A stretch of DNA of 29,640 nucleotides from Syntrophomonas sp. UBA4911 (GTDB lineage: Bacteria > Bacillota > Syntrophomonadia > Syntrophomonadales > Syntrophomonadaceae), in assembly GCA_002398105.1 (NCBI GenBank), contig DHCD01000042.1, positions 1-29,640 of the forward strand, in the 5' to 3' direction. A program made the position numbers and the translations under genes. The notes beneath the pieces were generated by a model that worked only from the letters and a program-made list of their open reading frames with translations, ran no database searches and was not told the origin of the DNA. This document shows, one piece after another, positions 23,575-29,640 of the stretch (position 1 is the first letter of the stretch; each line of letters starts with the position of its first letter).

Positions 23575-25693
23575 CAGTATTGGAGAGGCAGTGAGATACT
23601 ACATGGATGGCCAATATAGCTTCTTGGCTCTTAATAAAAAAATCGACTGGGAGCGCGGGCGGAGTGAAAATTTGCTGCTGGCAGAATCGGGAGTCACTCT
23701 GCGGAAAGACCATAAGTATAGCTTATCCCGTACCATCCCCCAGACCGGGATGGGTATAGCCGAGCCCATAATCAATCTTTGCGGCGGCCTTTGGGGTCTG
23801 TTATTTCTATTGGATCAAGCGGCTAATATCTGGATCTATGACTTTAATAATCGCCAGACTACCCTGCTGCTTAAGGCGGGACACGGCTTATTCAGTGATA
23901 AGGCGCTTCTGGCGGCATCCCAGGACTCATTATTTTTGGTTGAACCTGAACCGGCCTCAGTTGTTGCCCTATCTGCAACTAACGGTCAGATTCTTTGGAC
24001 CAGCCGCGAATTTTATGGCGGATCCCCTTTGGCTTTAGCCATAAGCGACAGCGGCGATTTATTGGTGGTAACGTCTTCTGTAAGCGCCCCATCCGGTTCA
24101 GCGGATGAGGGGCTTGAAGATATTAAAAGGCAGATGAGGGTGCTTAAAGTTGCTCCGGATGGTCGGGCCCGAATATTATTCTCCTCCTTGCCGTCCTGGG
24201 GTCAAGCTGGGGATTGTCCCCAACCGGGCTGCATTGAAGCGGCGCTGGGGGCGGAAAACCTATATGTATTGGATACCTACGGCGGTCAGCTCTGGGTGTT
24301 AGCTCCTGACGGCAAGTTAATCAGTGATAACCGCCTCAATTTGTCCGGGCCGGTTGTCGGTCTGGGAGTGGATAGCGCAGGATTTATCTATACCGGGCAT
24401 ACCCGGCAGCAAAGGCAGGATACTGACAATGACCCGGGTTTATTAAAATTCTCTCCTCCGGACCCGGAGCCGGTTGGCTATGTAGGCTATCGGGGAGAAG
24501 CGGACCGCTTATGGCTTGACCGGCAGGACCGATTATATCTGTGGGATAGAAGCACCTTGAGTCTCAGTATTTTGGAGAGGCAGGAGAGCATAAAACTTGA
24601 TTCTGCCGGAAAGCCCCGGGGCATTTTTATTTTTCCGGTCCTTGACAGTACAGCTTTGGAAATGGAATGGCACAGGATTACCCTGCATGCCGATATCCCC
24701 GATGATACTCAGATCCGGTTGCGCTATTTTGCCAGCGACAGCAAAGAGCTGGTCATACAGGATCACTTAATCAATATGGAAGAGTACCTGCAGGATAGAG
24801 ATGCTGCCATAGCGCAAAGACTTGACGCCACGGAATTTTTATGGAGCCAGGAACTGGTTAATCCTCGAGACGCTCTTCTCCATGGCGCCCGGGGGCGCTA
24901 CCTCTGGCTGAAAATTGAGCTGGTCGGCAGTGAATCCCGAACCCCGCTTTTAAAAAGTATCAGAGTATACTTTCCCCGCCAGTCGCTATTAAGGTACCTT
25001 CCCGCCGTATACCAGGAGGATGAGGGCAGCCGAGATTTCCTGGAACGTTTCTTATCCCTGTTTGACACATTCCTGCAGGGAATGGAAGAACAAATAGACC
25101 AGGTGGACAGAATATTTGATCCGGAAGCGGTGCCCGGGTCCCTTTTAAGCCGGTTGGCCGGTTGGCTGGGAGTAAATGTAGATGAGAGCTGGAGTGAAGA
25201 ACAACTCCGGCGCCTGCTGATTGCCGCTCCAGACTTGTATAGAAAACGGGGGACGCGGGAAGAAATGGAAGCTATTATTACCATTTATACCGGAGAAAAG
25301 CCCTTTATAGTTGAGTATTTCCAATATAAATACCTGCAGGAAACGCTGGAGCTGAAACAACTTATGACCCAGCTTTATGGTCAGGACCCCTACGGCTTTA
25401 CGGTACTGGTCAAACAGGAAAGGGTACCTACTGCAGCTCAAGCTTCTGCCCTGCAAAGACTTATAGATGAAGAAAAGCCGGCTTTTACAGATGCCAGACT
25501 GGTCATATTGCAACCCTGGATTTATATGGATATGCATTCTTATCTGGGCATCAACACCTATCTGTCGGAATTATCTTTGCTAAGGCTGGATAATAAAGCT
25601 GCCATGCCGTTTAGTTCGGTAATAGTCGATACTAAACGGGATAATCAGCTTGACACCCATAGCCGGATGGAACTGGATGCACGATTGAAATAG
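23564..25693 (+). CDS. Beta-propeller fused to phage tail protein I-like baseplate protein
   Basis: This 709-residue protein has three parts. Residues 1 to about 345 contain repeated beta strands with the NHL/PQQ-like blocks LYVLDTYGGQLWVLAPDGKL, GQILWTSREF and GVDSAGFIYTG, which suggests a six- or seven-bladed propeller. Residues about 350-470 form a beta sandwich (LEMEWHRITLHADIPDDTQI). The C-terminal part (from about 473) begins with LLRYLPAVYQEDEGSRDFLE and continues through GWLGVNVDESWSEEQLRRLL and LYRKRGTREEMEAIITIYTG, which is the phage P2 gpI / tail protein I signature. A role at the outer baseplate is expected, with the propeller on the surface as a binding or scaffold element. It starts in an 11-nt overlap with the wedge gene and ends the dense part of the operon. 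Confidence 0.93.
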   Translation: MISSSIGEAVRYYMDGQYSFLALNKKIDWERGRSENLLLAESGVTLRKDHKYSLSRTIPQTGMGIAEPIINLCGGLWGLLFLLDQAANIWIYDFNNRQTTLLLKAGHGLFSDKALLAASQDSLFLVEPEPASVVALSATNGQILWTSREFYGGSPLALAISDSGDLLVVTSSVSAPSGSADEGLEDIKRQMRVLKVAPDGRARILFSSLPSWGQAGDCPQPGCIEAALGAENLYVLDTYGGQLWVLAPDGKLISDNRLNLSGPVVGLGVDSAGFIYTGHTRQQRQDTDNDPGLLKFSPPDPEPVGYVGYRGEADRLWLDRQDRLYLWDRSTLSLSILERQESIKLDSAGKPRGIFIFPVLDSTALEMEWHRITLHADIPDDTQIRLRYFASDSKELVIQDHLINMEEYLQDRDAAIAQRLDATEFLWSQELVNPRDALLHGARGRYLWLKIELVGSESRTPLLKSIRVYFPRQSLLRYLPAVYQEDEGSRDFLERFLSLFDTFLQGMEEQIDQVDRIFDPEAVPGSLLSRLAGWLGVNVDESWSEEQLRRLLIAAPDLYRKRGTREEMEAIITIYTGEKPFIVEYFQYKYLQETLELKQLMTQLYGQDPYGFTVLVKQERVPTAAQASALQRLIDEEKPAFTDARLVILQPWIYMDMHSYLGINTYLSELSLLRLDNKAAMPFSSVIVDTKRDNQLDTHSRMELDARLK

Positions 25694-25828
25694 TTTTTAG
25701 CTGCTAAAGCTTCAGAATGTTAACAGTAAAAGGGCAGGTGGTTGACAATTGTATTAAAATACCGGGTTCAGGGGAAACCATCAGCTCTTGTGCCGGTTGG
25801 CTACATTTATAAAGGAGGAGGGTAAAAA
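25694..25828 (+). promoter_or_regulatory. Spacer with strong ribosome-binding site before the 518-residue protein
   Basis: This 135-nt gap is the longest within the plus-strand CIS genes. It holds a short repeat TTTAGC/GCTAAA (25696-25701 with 25703-25708) and a TTGACA (25742-25747) without a good -10 at 16-18 nt. A very strong tract AAAGGAGGAGGG (25811-25822) precedes the GTG start. A separate promoter is possible but not shown by sequence. I see no strong terminator. Confidence 0.45.
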
Positions 25829-27385
25829 GTGAAAAACCCCAGGTATTATCCTCATGAGAGGAATCGCTATTTTTACGGCAAATTGCTTACGGTCAGAGAT
25901 TTTGAAACTGAACAAAAATATTTTAATGATAAACGGCGTATGGGTAACCGTTTACTGCACGGAGCCGGGGTCGTTTGCGGTCTGCAGGTAGTTGCCGTGG
26001 ACGACAAGACCATCTCGGTGGAGACTGGAATGGCCCTTGATTATTCGGGACGGGAAATAATTGTGGCTGCGCCGGTAACCCAGAAATTATCAATGATAGA
26101 TGGATTCGCCAACAATGATTATGCCAAAAACATTTACCTTTGTATTGGTTATGATGAAAGAGATAAAGAGCCGGTGTATTCGGTAGCCAGTTCCTCAACC
26201 CGCCCGGAAGAGGTGGGCGAGCATAATCGTATTCAGGAAAGCTACCATCTGTTTATTCGCGAAGATGCTCCCGATCCGTCCAATTTCGGTTTTTCCAGGT
26301 TAGTGGAGGATACCGCCCTGCTCTACAGTGACGCCCAAATATCTGTCTGGCAGAGATGTCCGCGCTACGTTAACCCGGATGACCTGTTGGAAGTCACTCT
26401 GATAGTTGAGAAAAAAATGTCGGAGCGGGTTGTCATTGAATACGAATTAGGCGGGGAATACATATATGGGGCGGATGGCAAGCAAGGGGGCAGGATTTAT
26501 TTCCAGGAACCGGAGCAGGAACAGCAAACTGCATATGAAGTCAGCTTTCCTTTCCGAGCTGCATCCCATGCGGGGCTGGTAGACAACCTGGTGGTAAGGC
26601 AAGGCCGGCTGAGAATTCAGATGGGGCCCAAGGTATTGGAGCCGGAATCCGAGTGCAGCCAAATACTGCAGATCGTAGCCGAACCGGTTAAAGAACGGAT
26701 TATGCATGAATACCTTAATTTAAGTTTGGATCAGTATCTGGACAAAGAGGACCAGGCGATTTATCTGGCCCGTATCAGTCTTTTACAAATAGGGCCCAGT
26801 TTTATGATTGAAAAGGTGGACCCGGTACCTTTTAACGAGTATGCGTATAATCTCTCCGATCTGTTCAAACTGGGTATTTTGGGCTCGGGAAAAGCGCAGG
26901 AACCTTATCTGACCAGGGCTTCGGCTTACCTGATGGACGCCGGGGAGCAGCCGCGGCTTGACGTCAGGTATCGCCCTGATAACAATCAATTTGATTTTGA
27001 TTTAGGGATTCCCCGGCCGCAGGTGATAGCAGGAGAAAGCACTACCGGGGTGGCGGAGATTGAACTGGAGGTAAGTCCCAAGGCTGGAAAAAGCTATTTC
27101 TCTGATGAGATTGAGCATGGTCTTGGGGCCGGACCGGTTTATATAGTCACCGGGGTGGAAGAGAGCACTGATGAGGAGTTGCTGCAGATACCCCAACACA
27201 GTGAACAGATTTTTTTCGGTGCTTTTGAGGTTTTTCAGAAAAGCAATTACGAATCGCTGGCGCCGCGCATGGCTATCGGAGCGGTTCTGTATCCGGAAAG
27301 GGGTACTTTCCGGATAGGAATTCGCTGCCAGACAGCCAATGTCGCTGTAGCCAGAATTCGCTGGTGGGCCTATAAGCAAGCGTGA
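25829..27385 (+). CDS. eCIS-associated protein with YFYGKLLTVRDFETEQ N-terminus, possible baseplate or fibre component
   Basis: This 518-residue protein has an N-terminal region (about 1-200) with RNRYFYGKLLTVRDFETEQK, NRLLHGAGVVCGLQVV and a MALDYSGREIIVAAPV strand. Proteins starting this way recur at the ends of phage-tail-like baseplate operons in several phyla and are usually left as hypothetical. The middle and C-terminal parts are beta-rich, with no enzymatic motif, and it has no signal peptide or membrane helix. The start is GTG at 25829 after AAAGGAGGAGGG. The family position next to the tail protein I-like gene suggests a peripheral baseplate or fibre-attachment role. The short C-terminal segment FRIGIRCQTANVAVARIRWW could be a trimer-closing beta end. 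Function is inferred only. Confidence 0.8.
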   Translation: MKNPRYYPHERNRYFYGKLLTVRDFETEQKYFNDKRRMGNRLLHGAGVVCGLQVVAVDDKTISVETGMALDYSGREIIVAAPVTQKLSMIDGFANNDYAKNIYLCIGYDERDKEPVYSVASSSTRPEEVGEHNRIQESYHLFIREDAPDPSNFGFSRLVEDTALLYSDAQISVWQRCPRYVNPDDLLEVTLIVEKKMSERVVIEYELGGEYIYGADGKQGGRIYFQEPEQEQQTAYEVSFPFRAASHAGLVDNLVVRQGRLRIQMGPKVLEPESECSQILQIVAEPVKERIMHEYLNLSLDQYLDKEDQAIYLARISLLQIGPSFMIEKVDPVPFNEYAYNLSDLFKLGILGSGKAQEPYLTRASAYLMDAGEQPRLDVRYRPDNNQFDFDLGIPRPQVIAGESTTGVAEIELEVSPKAGKSYFSDEIEHGLGAGPVYIVTGVEESTDEELLQIPQHSEQIFFGAFEVFQKSNYESLAPRMAIGAVLYPERGTFRIGIRCQTANVAVARIRWWAYKQA

Positions 27386-27401
27386 ACCAGGGGGTAGAAT
27401 T

Positions 27402-28562
27402 ATGAAGATTTATACTAGAATTGCTACATGTTGCACCTTGGTGTTGTTTCTTCTGCTGCTGGCTCAGCCATTGACAGCCATGAACGCGGTAAATGAAAAG
27501 CAGTCCGCAGAGAATCAGCCGACAGCGAGAAAATATCGTATAGCTTATTGTGAGACGGAACCCTGGGTTAATTATGCCGGGACCCTGTACGGCTTGGTTA
27601 AGGCCTTGGAAAGTAGCGGATGGATAAATAATAGCGACGGTCTAGTTTACAGCGAAGGGCAATCAGATACCGGAAATATGTGGAAATGGCTTTCCAACCC
27701 GGATGTTTCTTCTCAACTGGAGTTTGTCGGAGATGGTCACTACACCCTGAGCAGCATGAGTGCAGAGGAAAAGGAAGCCATGCTGGCACGCCTGGCCCAG
27801 CAGGAAGATATAGATCTGGTAATAGCCATGGGAACTGCGGCCGGAGTATTGCTGGCCTCTGATCGTCATTCAGTTCCGGTAATGGTCTTTTCTACCAGCA
27901 ATGCGGTCCGTTCCGGGATAATAGAGTCGGAACAGGACTCAGGCAGTGATCATGTATGGGCTCACATGGATGCCAGAGTGTACAAACGTCAGATGACCGT
28001 TTTTTATGATCTCTTTCATTTCCAGAGGATGGGGATGGTTTATGAGAATTCTTCCCTGGGCCGGGTTTATGCTGCAGTGGATGACGCCGAGGAGCTGGCC
28101 CGGGAGATGGGATTTGCAATTACCGCCTTGCCGGTTGTGGAGCCGGTAAAACAGGATGATCAGGAAAGATATTATAATGACCTGCTGACCTTGCACCGTC
28201 AATTGGCGGAAGAAGTGGATGCCATGTACCTGACTATGGGTCCTATTGATCCGGCTCGGTTAGCCGGATTACTGCAGCCGTTTTACGAAAAGAAAATACC
28301 GGTATTTTCTCAATTGGGCACGGAAGAGGTTATGGCTGGAGCCTTGATCAGCGTGGCCCGGGCAGATTTTACTGGCGTGGGAAATTTCGGGGCCGACAAT
28401 ATGATAAAGATTCTGCAGGGCACTTCACCGCGCCAACTTCCCCAAGTTTTTGAAAATGTACCCCATATAGCCTTAAACCTGGAGGTGGCCAGGAAGATAG
28501 GTTATCAGCCTCCTTTTGAAATATTACTGGTGGCAGATGAGATTTACCAGTCCATTGAGTAA
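27402..28562 (+). CDS. Secreted ABC-type substrate-binding protein (TrpX/PF04392-like), orphan
   Basis: This 386-residue protein has an N-terminal signal peptide (basic KIYTR, a hydrophobic core VLFLLLLA, and cleavage probably near residue 26). It then has a periplasmic-binding-protein fold with two Rossmann-like lobes, visible in DIDLVIAMGTAAGVLLA, VPVMVFSTSNAV, FQRMGMVYENSSLGRVYAA, VDAMYLTMGPIDPARLAGLL and KIPVFSQLGTEEVMAGALIS. This order is typical of the ABC_sub_bind/TrpX family. No lipobox is seen, so it may be secreted or attached in another way. The gene follows the 518-residue protein by 16 nt and is followed by a membrane protein; no permease or ATPase is in the window. Together the pair may be a ligand-sensing unit. 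The ligand is unknown. Confidence 0.88.
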   Translation: MKIYTRIATCCTLVLFLLLLAQPLTAMNAVNEKQSAENQPTARKYRIAYCETEPWVNYAGTLYGLVKALESSGWINNSDGLVYSEGQSDTGNMWKWLSNPDVSSQLEFVGDGHYTLSSMSAEEKEAMLARLAQQEDIDLVIAMGTAAGVLLASDRHSVPVMVFSTSNAVRSGIIESEQDSGSDHVWAHMDARVYKRQMTVFYDLFHFQRMGMVYENSSLGRVYAAVDDAEELAREMGFAITALPVVEPVKQDDQERYYNDLLTLHRQLAEEVDAMYLTMGPIDPARLAGLLQPFYEKKIPVFSQLGTEEVMAGALISVARADFTGVGNFGADNMIKILQGTSPRQLPQVFENVPHIALNLEVARKIGYQPPFEILLVADEIYQSIE

Positions 28563-28630
28563 GCGAATATATAGAGCAGGTAGAATTCTTGGTTGGTAGT
28601 AAATAAAAACTGAAATTCGGGGGCCAAAAC

Positions 28631-29640
28631 ATGTCATTTAAAAAAGGAGCCTTGCTGCTGGGCGCAGTTATGATGCTGCTTATCCTGGTTCTGGGGTTTA
28701 CCGGTGCTTTAAATATATCATCATTCAAAAACAGCTATACTGATTCGTTGATATCCAGCTATGCAGTAGCAGGAAAAGACGGAGCCAGGAATATCGAATA
28801 CGCTTTAAAATACGGCAAACCATTGGAAAATTTCAACGATATGGAGAAGATACTCACAGACATCAAGAGCAGTTCGACGGGAATTGACAATGTCCTGGTA
28901 ATTTCTAAAGAGGGCCAGGTACTTTATAACGATCAGGGCAAAGTGAATAATGAATATTTGCCGCCGGCGCTGCTGGAAAAGCTGGATGCTGATGCTTTAC
29001 CGGCCAGTGATTATCAAGCTGCTGTCCTGGAAGGAAAGTATCATATCTTTTTACCTCTGCTCGACCGCAATGCCAACTGGGTGGGAAGCCTGGATCTGGT
29101 ATTTAATGAGCAGGTTATTGAGTCCCGGGTAGCCGTACCCAAGGCTCAAAGTCTGCAGTATCTGGATATTATTGCTGCCCTGGCGGCCTTGGCTTTATTT
29201 CTTTGTCATGTTAGATTGGACTTCCTGGATGCCAATGGCGAGCTTAAGAAAAAAATGTTTCTGGCAGTGGTGTTATCCATATTGACGCTGGCCCAAATTG
29301 CTTATGCCGGGCTAAACTTTTTTATGTATCAGAAGGTATATTATGAAATGGCCCGGGAGAATACCATGGTGACAGCCGGCATTGTGCAAAGAAATATTGA
29401 TTCCGTGGTTTCCAGAGGGGTATCCTACCAGGAATTGTACGGGATCGAAAAATGGATGCAGACCATTATCAAGTCCAATCCCCAGATTGACAGCATTACT
29501 ATCAAGGGTGAGAATGGAGAACACCTGTATACTACCAGCCATCCGGATAACCAGTCAGAGCCGGACGGCAATTCACCTTACAGTTACAGCCTTCCCCTGA
29601 GAACGGGGATTACTGACCGGACCGGGGCTGCTGACACATC
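28631..29640 (+). CDS. Multi-pass membrane sensor-like protein, 3' end outside the window
   Basis: An open frame starts at ATG 28631 (GGGGG upstream) and runs without a stop to the end of the window, giving at least 336 codons. A transmembrane helix lies at about residues 6-28, then an extracytoplasmic domain (about 29-175) with INNVLVISK-like strands (IDNVLVISKEGQVLYND). A second helix (about 178-196), a short charged loop and a third helix (about 207-230) follow, and then a second extracytoplasmic-type domain with SITIKGENGEHLYTT. Two similar sensor-like lobes flanking two helices suggest a signal-transduction protein, for example a histidine kinase, chemoreceptor, PP2C phosphatase or cyclase, whose output domain would be outside the window. 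The substrate-binding protein directly upstream could present its ligand to this receptor. The output type cannot be told here. Confidence 0.85.
   Translation, partial: MSFKKGALLLGAVMMLLILVLGFTGALNISSFKNSYTDSLISSYAVAGKDGARNIEYALKYGKPLENFNDMEKILTDIKSSSTGIDNVLVISKEGQVLYNDQGKVNNEYLPPALLEKLDADALPASDYQAAVLEGKYHIFLPLLDRNANWVGSLDLVFNEQVIESRVAVPKAQSLQYLDIIAALAALALFLCHVRLDFLDANGELKKKMFLAVVLSILTLAQIAYAGLNFFMYQKVYYEMARENTMVTAGIVQRNIDSVVSRGVSYQELYGIEKWMQTIIKSNPQIDSITIKGENGEHLYTTSHPDNQSEPDGNSPYSYSLPLRTGITDRTGAADT

Noticed and set aside
25742..25770. TTGACA as a -35 box for a separate promoter before the 518-residue protein
   Set aside because: No acceptable -10 element lies 16-18 nt downstream (the bases there are GGTTCA-like), so only a weak possibility remains.
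8496..27385. A complete myovirus prophage
   Set aside because: No capsid, portal, terminase, integrase, lysis or replication gene is seen, while DUF4255, the Afp15-type AAA+ protein and LysM/Afp7 are eCIS hallmarks.
1..29640. tRNA, rRNA, insertion sequences or attachment sites
   Set aside because: No cloverleaf, rRNA-like segment, transposase, terminal inverted repeat pair or integrase was seen in any intergenic space.

Overview
The window looks like chromosomal DNA of moderate GC from a Firmicutes/Clostridia-type bacterium, perhaps Syntrophomonadaceae-like. That placement is a guess from gene style, purine-rich Shine-Dalgarno sequences and frequent TTG/GTG starts; no marker gene in the window fixes the taxonomy. 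It has three parts.

(1) Positions 1-2915, plus strand: the end of a histidine operon. After the last codons of an unidentified gene come hisH, hisA, hisF and a fused hisIE. These cover the steps from PR-ATP and ProFAR to imidazole glycerol phosphate. A small inverted repeat at 2915-2955 separates this operon from the convergent genes that follow.

(2) Positions 2956-25693 (probably to 27385): a phage-tail-like contractile injection system (CIS) of the extracellular type (Afp/PVC-like eCIS). A minus-strand block encodes the AAA+ ATPase (Afp15/Pvc15-like), the DUF4255 cap or terminator protein (Afp16-like) and a beta-rich accessory protein. Upstream of this block, on the same strand, is an orphan OpuAC-type lipoprotein. 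After a 612-nt divergent intergenic region, a tightly packed plus-strand operon encodes: sheath, tube, a T4-baseplate-chaperone-like protein, an Afp6-like small protein, a second tube-like protein, a 1,143-residue proline/arginine-rich repeat protein of unknown function, a LysM baseplate protein, a gp27-like hub, a gp5-like spike, a gp25-like wedge, a first baseplate-J wedge protein split into two overlapping frames, a second baseplate-J protein, and a beta-propeller/tail-protein-I fusion. A 518-residue eCIS-associated protein follows with its own very strong ribosome-binding site. Together these would form a sheath around an inner tube, a baseplate with spike, a length-terminating cap and an assembly ATPase. 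I see no PAAR tip, no classical tape-measure protein, no DUF4157-type effector and no obvious receptor-binding fibre. The repeat protein and the 518-residue protein are the main candidates for the missing roles.

(3) Positions 27402-29640: a secreted ABC-type substrate-binding protein of the TrpX/PF04392 kind, followed by the start of a multi-pass membrane protein with extracytoplasmic domains that runs off the window. No transporter partner genes are present, which suggests a sensing role.

The most unusual points are the 1,143-residue repeat protein in a tape-measure or cargo position, the split baseplate-J gene at a run of five C bases, the AAA+ protein with a dead first ATPase module, the hub and spike encoded separately, and the two orphan substrate-binding proteins that bracket the CIS.
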